Shown: positions 48,105 through 57,701 of the stretch, piece after piece
Layout: each line of letters opens with the position of its first letter
How positions within the stretch are numbered: position 1 is the first letter of the stretch
Source: Tepidiforma flava
Lineage (GTDB): Bacteria > Chloroflexota > Dehalococcoidia > Tepidiformales > Tepidiformaceae
Direction: 5' to 3'
DNA: 64,000 nucleotides
Assembly: GCF_027594505.1 (NCBI RefSeq)
Contig: NZ_CP115149.1
Location: 434,001-498,000, forward strand
The notes under the pieces: generated by a model
Databases searched by the model: none
Seen by the model: only the letters and a program-made list of their open reading frames with translations
Told to the model about the DNA's origin: nothing
Position numbers and translations under genes: made by a program

Positions 48105-49340
48105 ATGACGGAGCTGCCGCTCTCCGGGGTGCGGGTGTGCGATTTGACGTGGGTGATCGCGGGGCCGACGGCGACGCGCATCCTCGCGGACTTCGGCGCC
48201 GAGGTCATCCGGGTGGAGCACGGGCAGGCGGCGGACCCGATTCGCTTCGGGCGGCCGATCGCGGGGGAGCGGCCGACGCTGAACAACTCGGGGTTCTTCA
48301 ACTACTTCAACCGAAACAAGAAGAGCGTGCTGCTGAACGTGCGGCATCCGCTGGGGATGGAGGTGCTGCACCGGCTCATCGCGGTGAGCGACGTGGTCAT
48401 CGAGAACTTCTCGAGCGGGGTGCTGGAGTCGTGGGGGCTGGACTACGAGGCGATGCGGGCGATCAACCCGCGCGTGATCTCCTGCTCGATTTCGGGGTTC
48501 GGCCACACAGGCCGGGACCGGCGCTTTACGACGTGGGGGCCGACGGCGCAGGCGCTGAGCGGGCTGACGCTGATGTCGGGGCTGCCGGGGAAGCCGCCGG
48601 CGGGCTGGGGGTATTCGTACCTCGACCACACGGCGGGCTACTACGCGGCAATCGCGGTGATGATGGCGCTCCACCACCGGAACCGGACGGGCGAGGGGCA
48701 GGCGATCGACATCGCGCAGGTGGAGACGGGGATGGTGCTGACCGGGCCGGCGGTGCTGGATTTCACGGTGAACGGGCGGAGCTGGCTGCGTGAAGGGATG
48801 CCGCCGGGGAACCGGGCGTGGGAGCCGCGCATCGCGCCGCACAACACCTACCCGTGCGCGGGGGAGGACCGCTGGGTGGCCATCGCCGTGCGGAACGATA
48901 CGGAGTGGGAGGCGATGCGGCGCGCGATGGGCGAGGCGGGCTGGGCGGCGGATGCGCGCTTTGCGGCGAACGCCGGGCGGCTGGCGCACGAGGACGAGCT
49001 CGACGCCCGCATCGCGGAGTGGACGCGGGAGCGGGACGCCTACGCGGTGATGCAGGCGCTGCAGGCCGCCGGGGTGCCGGCGGGCGTATGCCAGACGGCC
49101 GGCGACCGCGTGGAGCGGGACCCGCAGCTGCAGGCGCGCGGCTGGTGGACGTCGATGCCGCACCCCGAACTGGGGGAATCGGGGTTCGACGGGGTGGCGC
49201 CGCGGCTGTCGCGGACGCCCGGGACGAACCGGACGGCCTCGCCCCTGATGGGCGAGCACACCTTCGAGGTGATGACCGGGACGCTGGGCATGAGCGCCGA
49301 TGAGTATGCGGAGCGGGAGGCGATGGGGGTGTTCATGTGA
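48105..49340 (+). CDS. CaiB/BaiF family CoA-transferase (class III), first of pair
   Basis: 411 residues. Class III CoA-transferases move CoA between carboxylic acids through an aspartyl intermediate. Motifs: LSGVRVCDLTWVIAGPTATR, ILADFGAEVIRVEH, NRNKKSVLLNV, VVIENFSSGVLESWGLDYEA and GWGYSYLDHTAGYYA with the likely catalytic Asp (YLDH). The stop overlaps the next CoA-transferase start (GTGA). Probably forms a heteromer or a matched pair in acid activation. Confidence 0.93.
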   Translation: MTELPLSGVRVCDLTWVIAGPTATRILADFGAEVIRVEHGQAADPIRFGRPIAGERPTLNNSGFFNYFNRNKKSVLLNVRHPLGMEVLHRLIAVSDVVIENFSSGVLESWGLDYEAMRAINPRVISCSISGFGHTGRDRRFTTWGPTAQALSGLTLMSGLPGKPPAGWGYSYLDHTAGYYAAIAVMMALHHRNRTGEGQAIDIAQVETGMVLTGPAVLDFTVNGRSWLREGMPPGNRAWEPRIAPHNTYPCAGEDRWVAIAVRNDTEWEAMRRAMGEAGWAADARFAANAGRLAHEDELDARIAEWTRERDAYAVMQALQAAGVPAGVCQTAGDRVERDPQLQARGWWTSMPHPELGESGFDGVAPRLSRTPGTNRTASPLMGEHTFEVMTGTLGMSADEYAEREAMGVFM

Positions 49341-50557
49341 GCGGGCCGCTGGCAGGGCTGCGGGTGCTCGAGCTGTGCGGGCCGATGGGGCAGTACGCGG
49401 GCAAGCTGCTCGGGGACATGGGCGCCGACGTGGTGAAGGTCGAGCCGCCGGACGGCGGGGAGGCGCGCCGCGTCGGGCCGTTCGCGGACGATGTCCCGGG
49501 ACCGGACCGGTCGCTGAGCTTCTGGTACTGGAACACGAACAAGCGGTCGACGGTGCTGGACTTCGACCGCGAGGAGGACCGGGAGACGTGGCGGCGGCTG
49601 GTTTCGGCTGCGGACATCGTCATCGAGGACCGGCGACCGGGCGAGCTGGACGCGGCGGGGATGGGGTACGCGGCAGCGGCCCCGGGCAACCCGGGCCTCA
49701 TCTGGTGCGCGATCACGCCGTTCGGGCAGGACGGGCCGTGGGCGCAGTTTTCGGCGACGGACATGGTCTCGCTCGCGCTGGGCGGAGCGATGATGATGAA
49801 CGGCTACGACCCGGAGGATGCGCCGGGGGCGCCGCCCATGCGCGGACACGGGGACCAGGGGTACGCGACGGGCTGTCACTACGCGGTGCAGGGCATCCTC
49901 GCGGCGCTGCTCTGGCGGGGCCGGACGGGGGAAGGGCAGTTCATCGACTGCTCGGTCCACGAGGCGGTGAGCAGCACGACGGAAGTGGCGCTGCCGTACT
50001 GGTTCACGCAGCAGGTGAACGTCATCCGGCAGACGGGGCGGCACGCGGCGGCGAGCCGGACGGAGCGGTGGCTGCAGCGGGCAGCCGACGGCCGGTGGAC
50101 GCTGATCTTCGGGGTGGGGCGAGACAACGCGAGCTGGAAGCGCATCAAGGAGTGGTTCCAGTCGAAGGGGTTCGGCAGGCAGTTCGATGCGCCGCGGTTC
50201 GACGACCCGGCGGCGCGGCAGCCGGGCCGGGGGAGCCCGGAGGCGGCGGAGATTTTCGCCGAGCTGCAGAAGTTCATCGCGGCGCACCCGGCGGAGGAGG
50301 TGTACCGCGGCGGGCAGGAGCGGCGGCAGGCGTGGGGTGTGGTGCGCAGCCCGGAGGAGAACCTGGCGGACCCGCACTGGGAGGACCGCGGGTTCTGGGT
50401 GGAGGTCGAAGGCGAAGGGCGGGAAGGGCAACCGGTCCGGATGCCGGGCGCGCCGTACCGGTTCAGCGCGACGCCGTGGGCGCTGCGGCGGCCGGCGCCG
50501 AAGCTGGGGGAGCACACCGCCGAGGTGCTGCGGGAGTGGCTGGGATTCGAAACATGA
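49337..50557 (+). CDS. CaiB/BaiF family CoA-transferase (class III), second of pair
   Basis: 406 residues: LAGLRVLELCGPMGQYAGKLL, MGADVVKVEPP, WYWNTNKRSTVLDF, VIEDRRPGELDAAG. The region corresponding to the catalytic Asp reads MRGHGDQGYATGCHYAVQG, which keeps an Asp (GDQ). C-terminal PRPAPKLGEHTAEVLREWLG-like end. Coupled to the first gene; the two differ enough to be subunits rather than recent copies. Confidence 0.92.
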   Translation: MSGPLAGLRVLELCGPMGQYAGKLLGDMGADVVKVEPPDGGEARRVGPFADDVPGPDRSLSFWYWNTNKRSTVLDFDREEDRETWRRLVSAADIVIEDRRPGELDAAGMGYAAAAPGNPGLIWCAITPFGQDGPWAQFSATDMVSLALGGAMMMNGYDPEDAPGAPPMRGHGDQGYATGCHYAVQGILAALLWRGRTGEGQFIDCSVHEAVSSTTEVALPYWFTQQVNVIRQTGRHAAASRTERWLQRAADGRWTLIFGVGRDNASWKRIKEWFQSKGFGRQFDAPRFDDPAARQPGRGSPEAAEIFAELQKFIAAHPAEEVYRGGQERRQAWGVVRSPEENLADPHWEDRGFWVEVEGEGREGQPVRMPGAPYRFSATPWALRRPAPKLGEHTAEVLREWLGFET

Positions 50558-50933
50558 CCGATACGCGGTGATAACGGGGAGTTCATCGGCGGGCGGGATA
50601 CTGCGGGCATCGGGACGTTCCCGAGGCAGCCGCCTCCCCTGTCCCCTCCGGGCGCGCTGCAGTGTGAGGGCCCGGCGTTCGGTGCCGCCGGGCCCTCCTT
50701 CTTCGTTTGCCTGCCGGTCCTCCCTGGCCGCCGGGCGAGACCGCTGGATTCGGGAACGTATTTGCCCGGATTCGGAACGAAAGCCCCCGCGAGCGTGAAG
50801 ATTCGGTAGCAGCGGCTGACGGGAGCGGCGGCCGGGGGTACGGTGGGAGCCTGCGACATCTGCTGTTCACGCCGCCGTCATGCGGGCGTCACAGCCGGGC
50901 CGCAGGATGACGCCATCGCTGGGGGTGACACCG
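50558..50933. other. 376-base intergenic region
   Basis: No convincing gene. It holds the hairpin terminator at 50666-50697 and Gly/Arg-rich frames without start signals. The last bases give the GGGGGTGA ribosome site of the next small ORF. Confidence 0.6.
50666..50697 (+). terminator. Rho-independent terminator after the CoA-transferase pair
   Basis: Eleven-base arms GAGGGCCCGGC and GCCGGGCCCTC with a ten-base loop, followed by CTTCTTCGTTT. Confidence 0.75.
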
Positions 50934-51155
50934 ATGGTCGAGGGTGCTGCAGGTTCGCTCCGTGTTTCGCTCTACGAGCTGCTGCGGGCGCGGCACGTGC
51001 CGCTGCGGGAGGTGAGCGCGCTCGGCGTCGACCGGGACGACCTCGGGGCGCCGGTGCTGACGGCCGCGCGGCGGGCGGGCCTCAGCCCGGAACGGCTGGC
51101 TGCTGCGCTCGGGCGCGGGGAGACCGCGCCGCGGGACGCGGCAGCAGTGCACTGA
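50934..51155 (+). CDS. Small hypothetical protein (73 aa)
   Basis: Starts at ATG 50934 after GGGGGTGA. Sequence SLRVSLYELLRARHVPLREV then LTAARRAGLSPERLAAALGR looks like two helical segments with a possible helix-turn-helix-like spacing, but no family is recognised. Convergent with the LysM gene 13 bases away. Confidence 0.45.
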   Translation: MVEGAAGSLRVSLYELLRARHVPLREVSALGVDRDDLGAPVLTAARRAGLSPERLAAALGRGETAPRDAAAVH

Positions 51156-51168
51156 GGCGCGGGCTTCG

Positions 51169-51837
51169 TTATGGAATCTTGACTTCCTGGCCGACCTGGA
51201 GGAGGCAATCGGCGGTCAGGCCGTTGAGCGCGATGAGCTGCTGGACGGTGACGCCGTAGCTGGCGGCGATGTCGGCGCAGGTGTCGCCGGGTTTGACGAC
51301 GTAGACCTTGCCGGAGGAACCCGATGACCCGCCGCTGGAGCGCGGGACGGTGGGCGTCGGCCGGACGGTCGGGTTGGAGGTCAGGCCGCCCGCCGTGCCG
51401 GCGACCGGCGTGGGCGTGGGCGCCGGGATGATGAGCGAATCGCCAACGCGGAGGTTGTCGCAGGCGGTGGGGTTCGCCTTGATGAGGGCATCGAGGCTGA
51501 TGCCCTCGGCGGCGGCGATCGCGGAGCAGGTGTCCCCGGATTTCACGGTGTACGTCTTGCGCGGCGTAGCGGTCGCCGTGCCGCCAACCGGGGTGATGGC
51601 GGCAGGGCTGCCGCCTTCGAGGATGACCTGGTTGCCCTGGATGCGGTAGAGGACGGGATTTTGCATCGGCGTCGCGGTCGGGACGCGGGCGGGGTCGGTG
51701 ATGCGCTCGCCGGCGGCGGATTCAGGCTGGCCGCCGCCGCCGCAGGCTGCGGCAGCGAGCCCCGCGAGCAGCGCGGCGCCGGTGAGGAACGCGACGAAGC
51801 AGCGGGAGAGCGGGCGGCGCATGGGCTCCATGCTCAT
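51169..51837 (-). CDS. LysM-repeat lipoprotein
   Basis: 222 residues: signal with lipobox (FLTGAALLAGLAAAAC), linker, LysM 1 (YTVKSGDTCSAIAAAEGISL...LRVGDSLIIP), Thr/Pro linker, LysM 2 (YVVKPGDTCADIAASYGVTV...LQVGQEVKIP). LysM binds peptidoglycan GlcNAc, so the protein is wall-associated and membrane-anchored. ATGs at 51837, 51831 and 51822 are possible starts. It follows the M28 peptidase gene by 13 bases. Confidence 0.88.
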   Translation of the reverse strand: MSMEPMRRPLSRCFVAFLTGAALLAGLAAAACGGGGQPESAAGERITDPARVPTATPMQNPVLYRIQGNQVILEGGSPAAITPVGGTATATPRKTYTVKSGDTCSAIAAAEGISLDALIKANPTACDNLRVGDSLIIPAPTPTPVAGTAGGLTSNPTVRPTPTVPRSSGGSSGSSGKVYVVKPGDTCADIAASYGVTVQQLIALNGLTADCLLQVGQEVKIP

Positions 51838-51850
51838 GCCGGGCACCGGG

Positions 51851-53188
51851 TCAGTCAACCTCGCGCAGGAGGTCGCGGATGAGAAGGTAGGCAGCATCGC
51901 CGACCCGGTCGAGGATACCGCGGTCGATGGCGGCAGCGACATCCTGCGGGGAGTGGATGGTGGAGAAGTCGCCCGACGTGAAGAAGACGACTTCGACACC
52001 GGCGTCGGCGAAGCTCATGTGGTCGCTGCCGGAGTTGGGCGGCAGCTGCGAGGGGACCGCCTCGATGCCGGCGGCGTTCGCGAGCTCGATGGCGCGGGCG
52101 GCGGCGGGCGTGTCGCCGATGACTTCGACGCGACGGCCGATGCCGGTGACATCGAGGTTGACCATGTAGCGGGGAAGCTGGCCGGCGGCGCGGAGGCGTT
52201 CGACGAGGGCTTTGCTGCCGTGGAGGCCGGACTCCTCGGCGCCGAACAGTGCGAAGCAGAGGCCGGGCTTCGGGCCGCCGAGGGCGAAGGCGCGGGCGAG
52301 TTCGAGAACGTTGGCGGTGCCGCTGGCGTTGTCGTTAGCGCCGGGCGCGCCGGGGACGGTATCGAAATGGCCGCCGACGATGATGGAGCACCCCGCGCTC
52401 CCGGGCGGCCGGGCGATGACGTTGTACGCCTGCGTGGCGCCGACGGTCGGGGGCGCCTGGATGGCGATCACGCTGCCGGCGCGGGCGGCCTCGAGGATCG
52501 CCGCGCCCTCCTCCTGCGCAACGGAGACGACCGGGAAGCGGGCGGCCATCGTGAGGTTGCCGGAGAAGGGGCCGGGCCGGTTGTTCACGACGATGAGGCC
52601 GACGGCGCCGGCCGCGGCGACGTTTTCGTACTTGGTGCCGAAGTTGAGGACGCCGCGCTCGGCGACGGCGATGCGGCCCGAGAGGTCGCGGCCGGCGATG
52701 CCGGCATCGTCAGCGAGGCCGACTTCGACGGCGGGCGCTTCGACGGTGCCGCCGGGGCTGCCGGCCATGGTCAGGGCTTCGATGGCGCGGCCGCCGAGGC
52801 GGACTTCGCCGACGCGGAAGGGGTCGTTCTCGAAGGTGAACGGCATCCGCTCGACCTCGCAGCCGTAGGAGGCGAGCTGCGCTTCGAGGTACTGGACGGC
52901 GCGGAGTTCGGCCGGGGTGCCGGCGACGCGCGGCTCGCGGGCGAGGGCCTCGACGTGGGCGAAGGCGAGGTCGGCGTCGTGGCCTTCGGGGCCGGACGCC
53001 TGCCCGCGCGGCGGGGTGACGGCAGGCTGCCCGGGCGCGGCTGCTGCGGAGGAAGGGGAGGCGGAAGCGGCGGGAGCCGGGGTGCCGTCCGGCGCTGCGG
53101 CCGGCGGCGCGCCGCTGGAGGAGCAGGCGAGCGCGAACAGGCCGAGCAGGGCGGAAGCGGCGAACGCGAAGGGTGCGCGAACGGTCAC
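51851..53188 (-). CDS. M28-family aminopeptidase lipoprotein with PA domain
   Basis: 445 residues. Signal and lipobox (ASALLGLFALACSS), Ala/Pro linker, protease-associated domain (about residues 130-240) and a zinc peptidase domain with VGGHFDTVPGAPGANDNASG (first ligands and bridging Asp), GAEESGLHGS and SGSDHMSF. Extracytoplasmic di-zinc aminopeptidase feeding on peptides. GTG start six bases after TACCCT; leaderless transcript likely. Confidence 0.92.
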   Translation of the reverse strand: MTVRAPFAFAASALLGLFALACSSSGAPPAAAPDGTPAPAASASPSSAAAAPGQPAVTPPRGQASGPEGHDADLAFAHVEALAREPRVAGTPAELRAVQYLEAQLASYGCEVERMPFTFENDPFRVGEVRLGGRAIEALTMAGSPGGTVEAPAVEVGLADDAGIAGRDLSGRIAVAERGVLNFGTKYENVAAAGAVGLIVVNNRPGPFSGNLTMAARFPVVSVAQEEGAAILEAARAGSVIAIQAPPTVGATQAYNVIARPPGSAGCSIIVGGHFDTVPGAPGANDNASGTANVLELARAFALGGPKPGLCFALFGAEESGLHGSKALVERLRAAGQLPRYMVNLDVTGIGRRVEVIGDTPAAARAIELANAAGIEAVPSQLPPNSGSDHMSFADAGVEVVFFTSGDFSTIHSPQDVAAAIDRGILDRVGDAAYLLIRDLLREVD

Positions 53189-53233
53189 GCTGGCAGGGTA
53201 CGGGGAGGGCCCGTAAAGCGCGCGGGAAGGCCG

Positions 53234-53647
53234 TCAGCGGCGGCGGAATGGGTTCTTGAAGCGGCGGCCGTCCTCGGGAGGGCCGTAGTCGATGTAGCGG
53301 TCGCGCCAGAAGACCTTGCCCGGGCGGCCGCCGCGGACGGTCCCGGCCGGGCGGCTGCGGAACGAGAGCAGGAACGCGGCGATGAAGATGACGACGCCGG
53401 CGAAGGAAAGCCAGATGAGCGGCGCCCAGAACATGGCGAGGAAGAGGCCGGCGATCATGATGCCGGCGCCGGAGAGCAGCAGGGAGGCGGGGTTGACCGA
53501 GGGGAGGGACGGCTTCGGGAACGGGCGGCGCTTCCGGCGCTGGCGGCGGCGCTCTTCGAGGGAGATCGGCTGGCGGCCCCCTTCGGGGAGCTCGTTTTCG
53601 AGCTTCGCGAGCAGCTCTTCGATCTCGCGCTCGATGCGGTCGGCCAT
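53234..53647 (-). CDS. Hypothetical two-helix membrane protein
   Basis: 137 residues: N-terminal coiled-coil-like acidic/basic stretch (IEREIEELLAKLENELPEGG), a basic segment, two transmembrane helices (LLLSGAGIMIAGLFLAMFW and LIWLSFAGVVIFIAAFLLSF) and a basic C-terminus ending RRFKNPFRRR. Family not recognised; seen in style among Chloroflexota hypothetical proteins. Confidence 0.7.
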   Translation of the reverse strand: MADRIEREIEELLAKLENELPEGGRQPISLEERRRQRRKRRPFPKPSLPSVNPASLLLSGAGIMIAGLFLAMFWAPLIWLSFAGVVIFIAAFLLSFRSRPAGTVRGGRPGKVFWRDRYIDYGPPEDGRRFKNPFRRR

Positions 53648-53696
53648 GACGCTTCCACCGTAGGACATTCGGCGGCGCGCGTCGATGGGGCGACGG

Positions 53697-54320
53697 TCAA
53701 GAACCCGGCGGGGCACCCGGCAGGACGTCGCGCACCCGGGGCAGGAGGAGGTCGACCCAGCGCGCGTACATCGCAGCGGACGGGTGGAGGCCGTCGGCGG
53801 CGAGGAGGGCAGGGTCGGCGGCGGCCTCGCGGGAGACCGCCGTCACATCGAGCCAGCCCGCCCCGGCCGCCTCCGCGGCGGCGCGGTTGACAGCGTTGAA
53901 AGCATCGATGGCGGCGGCGACGGCGGCCCGGTTGCGGCCGGCCGCGAAGGGGGTGACGCCCCAGTCCGGGATGGAGAGCACGATGACGCGGGAGGCGTCA
54001 TCGCCGGCGAAGCGGACGGCGCGGCGGAGGAGGCCATCGAGCCGCGCACGGTAGACGGCGTCGGCCGGGAGTCCGCGGTACTGGTCGTTGACGCCGATGA
54101 GGAGGGTCACGAGCGCGAAGGGTCCTGCGGGCGGGTCGGCGTCGATGGCAGCGGTGAGCTCGGCGGTCGTCCAGCCCGTCGTTGCGATGATGCGCGGCGG
54201 CTCGAGGTCGAGCCCTTCGCGGCGGAGGCGGGCAGCGAGCTGCGCGGGCCAGCGCTCCGGCGGGGCGACGCCTTCGCCGATGGTGTAGGAGTCGCCGAGG
54301 TGGAGGAAGCGGAGGGGCAT
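53697..54320 (-). CDS. SGNH/GDSL-family hydrolase
   Basis: 207 residues. Block I LHLGDSYTIGEG with the nucleophile Ser, block III LIGVNDQYRG and block V ADGLHPS with the catalytic Asp-x-x-His. No signal peptide, so cytoplasmic esterase/lipase of unknown substrate. TACACT lies 33 bases upstream of the ATG, on the opposite strand to the hicB promoter. Confidence 0.92.
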   Translation of the reverse strand: MPLRFLHLGDSYTIGEGVAPPERWPAQLAARLRREGLDLEPPRIIATTGWTTAELTAAIDADPPAGPFALVTLLIGVNDQYRGLPADAVYRARLDGLLRRAVRFAGDDASRVIVLSIPDWGVTPFAAGRNRAAVAAAIDAFNAVNRAAAEAAGAGWLDVTAVSREAAADPALLAADGLHPSAAMYARWVDLLLPRVRDVLPGAPPGS

Positions 54321-54369
54321 GGGGCGTGGGGCCGCGTGGGTGGGCTTCGGGAAAGTGTAAGATGACCCC

Positions 54370-54600
54370 GTGCAGCACACGATCCAGGCCGCGGTGTGGC
54401 AGGAGGCGGGGTGGTACATCGCGGATGTGCCGCAGCTCGGCGTCGTCACGCAGGCGACGACGCTGGATGAGCTGGTCGCGAACCTCCGGGAGGCGGTCGG
54501 CCTCGCCCTGGAGGGTGAGGCGCCGGAGGACCTCGGGCTCGCGCCGGATGCGGTCATCCTCGCCGCGATCGAGGTCGAACCGGCCGTTGCCCCGGCCTAG
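54370..54600 (+). CDS. hicB: HicB-family antitoxin
   Basis: 76 residues with the partial RNase H-like HicB fold (AAVWQEAGWYIADVPQLGVV then ATTLDELVANLREAVGLALEG). It lacks the DNA-binding extension of long HicB proteins. The gene precedes hicA, the reverse of the commonest order, and overlaps it by 14 bases. GTG start; TAAGAT ends six bases before it. Confidence 0.85.
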   Translation: MQHTIQAAVWQEAGWYIADVPQLGVVTQATTLDELVANLREAVGLALEGEAPEDLGLAPDAVILAAIEVEPAVAPA

Positions 54601-54832
54601 ACGACTTTCGGGTCCGGAGGCCGTCGCGGCGCTCGAACGGCACGGGGTCCGGGTCGTGAGCGTCCGGGGGTCACACGCAAAGCTGCGCCGCACCGGGGCC
54701 GGGGGTGAGCGGCAGACGCTCGTGGTGCCGCTTCATGATGAGCTCGCGCCGGGAACCCTGCGGGCAATCGTTCGCCAGGCGAGCCGGTTTGTCGCCGAAG
54801 AGGAGCTCCGGGGTGACTTCTTCGCGGATTAG
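54587..54832 (+). CDS. hicA: HicA-family mRNA interferase toxin
   Basis: 81 residues from TTG 54587. The dsRBD-like HicA pattern LSGPEAVAALERHGVRVVSV then RGSHAKLRR has the catalytic His in GSH. TLVVPLHDELAPGTLRAIVRQ completes the fold. Overlaps hicB by 14 bases and the convergent uvrC stop by four. Confidence 0.83.
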   Translation: MPRPRRLSGPEAVAALERHGVRVVSVRGSHAKLRRTGAGGERQTLVVPLHDELAPGTLRAIVRQASRFVAEEELRGDFFAD

Positions 54833-56698
54833 AGCTCGGCTTTGACGCGCTCGGCGAGGGCGCGGGTGAAGCCGACGGTGGCGGCGATCTCGTCGACGTC
54901 GGCTTCGCGGATGGCTTTGACGCTGCCGAACTTCTTGAGGAGCGCCTTCTTCCGCTTCGGGCCGATGCCGGGGATGGTGTCGAGGGCGCTCTGGATGCTG
55001 GACTTTCCGCGGACCTGCCGGTGGAACGTGATGGCGAAGCGGTGGGCTTCGTCGCGGATGCGCTGGACGAGGAAGAGGGCCTCGGAGCCGCGGGGGAGGA
55101 TGATCGGCTCGTCATCGTCGGGGACGAAGATTTCTTCGTGGCGCTTGGCGAGGCCGACGGCGGGGATGTGGTGGACGCCGAGCTCCTGCATGACCTCGCG
55201 GGCGGCGGAGAGCTGACCTTTGCCGCCATCGACGATGACGAGGTCGGGGAGGTCCCAGTGCGTCGGCGGCGGGCGCGGCAGGCTCGTCGCCGTCGGCGGC
55301 AGCGGCGGCGGTGCGGGCGTGGCGTCCGAACCGGCGGCGGAGCACCTCCTGCATGGTGGCGAAGTCGTTCGCGCCCTGGACGGTTTTCACCCGGAAACGG
55401 CGGTACTGGTTGGGTGCCGGGCGGCCGTCGATGAAGACGACCATGCTGGAGACGGGGCTGGCGCCCTGGATGTTCGAGTTGTCGTAGCACTCGATGCGGC
55501 GGGGGACGGCGGGCAGGGAGAGCTCCTCGCGGAGCTGGTCGAGGGCCTGTTCGGTCTTGCTGGCGTCGGCGAGCCAGCGGACGCGCGCGAGGGCGAGGGC
55601 TTCGCGGGCGTTTTCCGCGGCGAGGTCGACGAGCCGGCGTTTTTCGCCGCGCGCGGGGACCCGGACTTCGACGCGGGCGCCGCGCTTTTCGGTGAGGAGG
55701 GCTTCGATGGCGGCCCGGTCGTCGGGCTCGAGCGGGACGGCGACGAGTTTCGGGGTGTACTGGGCGCCTTCGTAGTACTGGAGGAGGAAGTTGGCGAGGA
55801 CAGCGGCGTCGGGCTCATCGCGGACGCCGGCGAGCATGAAGCTGTCGCGGCCGATCATCTGGGTGCCGCGGATGAAGAAGACCTGCACGCAGGCGTCGTC
55901 GCCGTCGCGGGCGAGGCCGAAGATATCGGCGTCTTCGTTGCGGGTGGTGGCGACGTGCTGGCGCTCGACGGTGCGTTCGATGGCGCGGAGCTGGTCGCGG
56001 AGCTGGGCGGCGCGCTCGAACTCGAGGCGCTCGGCGGCTTCGTCCATCTGCGCGCGGAGGCGGCGGAGAACGTCGTCGGCCTTGCCTTCGAGGAAGAGGA
56101 TGACCTGCTGGATGACTTCTTCGTACTCCTCTTTGGTGCAGTAGGCGGTGCAGGGGGCGATGCAGCGCTTGATGTAGTAGTCGAGGCAGGGGCGCGGGTC
56201 GCGGCCGGTGATCTCCTTGGTGCAGGAGCGCCAGGGGAAGAGTTTCTTGGTGAGGTCGAGGGCGGCGCGGACGGAGCCGGCGCTGGCGTAGGGGCCGAAG
56301 TGGCGGGCGCCGTCGTTTTCGATGCGGCGGGTGATGGTGACGCGCGGCCAAGGGTTCTGGACGTCGATTTTCAGGTAGGGGTACCGCTTGTCGTCCTTGA
56401 GGCGGATGTTGAAGAAGGGCTGGTGGCGCTTGATGAGGGTGGCTTCGAGGAGGAGGGCCTCGCCGGGGTTCGAGACGACGATGTACTCGAAGTCGTCGAC
56501 CTGTTCGCGGAGGGCGCGGGTTTTCGGTTCGAGGCCGTGGGGCGAGCCGAAGTAGGAGCGGACGCGGTCGCGCAGCCTTGCGGCCTTGCCGACGTAGATC
56601 ACCTCGCCGGCGGCGTTCCGCATGATGTAGACGCCGGGCCGCGCGGGGAGCGCAGCGAGCTGTTTCCGCAGCTTTTCGGAGATGGTGGAGGAGGCCAC
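54829..56698 (-). CDS. uvrC: Excinuclease ABC subunit C (UvrC), one frameshift
   Basis: Dual-incision nuclease of excision repair. About 622 residues when corrected. GIY-YIG domain (LPARPGVYIMRNAAGEVIYVGKA), UVR motif (LRRLRAQMDEAAERLEFERA), RNase H-like domain (RIECYDNSNIQGASPVSSMV; VIVDGGKGQ) and tandem HhH (IPGIGPKRKKALLKKFGSV). The frame breaks between about 55255 and 55300 in a GCC-repeat stretch; one extra base explains it. GTG start six bases after TACACT. Confidence 0.93.
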
Positions 56699-56726
56699 GG
56701 TTCCAGTGTAGCGATGGGCGGCAGCA

Positions 56727-57653
56727 TCAGAGGATGCCGAGGAGTTCGAGGGCGGAGCGGGCGGCGAGGCGGTGGAGTTCGACGCGGCGCGCGAGCGGCT
56801 GGTCGAGCTGGCCCATTTCGACGAGGACGGGGGTGAGGCCGGGCACGTGCCCCCCGGCGGAGAGGGAGCTGCGGCCGCGGTTGGGCTGGCCGGCGGGGAC
56901 CGGCGTCGCGGGGCGGCCGAAGCGGGTGCCGTCGCGGACGATCATCTGCTCGCGGCGGGAGACGAGGGGGTTCATGCGGTCGGCGAGCTGCTGGCCGAAG
57001 GCGGACTGGAGGGGGCCGGGGCCGACGGTGATGGTCTGGCCGAGGGCACCGGTGCCGGTGCCCGGGAGTTCCGCGTAGAAGGCCCACGATTCATGGAGGT
57101 CGAGGAGGAGGCTGACGGAGAATTCGCGGGCGGCTTCGAGGATGTGGTAGGCCATGCGCTCCATCGCGAGGGGGCTCGCCGGGTCGCCGGGGTAGAGGCG
57201 GTTGAGGTCGCCGATGTCGTCGAAGGTGCGGACGAAGGCGGCGATGGCGGTGACGTTGGCGCGGGGAAGGACGAGGAGGGTGCCGGCGGCGGGCTGCCAG
57301 GCGGCGATATCGTCGGCGGCGAGCCAGGCGCCGGGTTCGTTGCCGTGGACGCCGCCGAGGACGAAGGCCGCCGGGCCTGCAGCGCCGGAATGGTGGATGA
57401 CGAGCGCGGTTTCGTGCGGCGTGCCGGGCATCAGCAGGCGCGTGTCGGTGCCGCGGGGATGGGGCGCAGGGGCCGGGGTGGGCGTCGGGAGGGGAGGTGC
57501 GGCCGTCGGCAGCGCGCCATGCTGCGTCTCGGCCGGTTCGGCGGCGGCGGGCGGGGACTGGGGAACCGGGGCGGCAGCGCCGCGGCAGGCAGCGAGGAAG
57601 CCCGCAGCCGGGAGCGCTGCGAGGACGCGGCGGCGGGCGAATCTCCGCGCCAT
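56727..57653 (-). CDS. Lipoprotein with M14/aspartoacylase-like zinc carboxypeptidase domain
   Basis: 308 residues. Twin-arginine-like signal with lipobox (RRRVLAALPAAGFLAAC), Pro-rich linker, then a zinc hydrolase domain: GGVHGNEPGAW gives the first His and Glu ligands and LLDLHESWAFY the second His and catalytic context. Similar to the succinylglutamate desuccinylase/aspartoacylase branch. Exported, so probably acts on peptides or wall-derived amides (inference). Confidence 0.82.
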   Translation of the reverse strand: MARRFARRRVLAALPAAGFLAACRGAAAPVPQSPPAAAEPAETQHGALPTAAPPLPTPTPAPAPHPRGTDTRLLMPGTPHETALVIHHSGAAGPAAFVLGGVHGNEPGAWLAADDIAAWQPAAGTLLVLPRANVTAIAAFVRTFDDIGDLNRLYPGDPASPLAMERMAYHILEAAREFSVSLLLDLHESWAFYAELPGTGTGALGQTITVGPGPLQSAFGQQLADRMNPLVSRREQMIVRDGTRFGRPATPVPAGQPNRGRSSLSAGGHVPGLTPVLVEMGQLDQPLARRVELHRLAARSALELLGIL

Positions 57654-57701
57654 GGGGGCAGGGATACGGCCCGCTTCGAAGAGGCGGGGTAAAGCGGGGT
57701 G

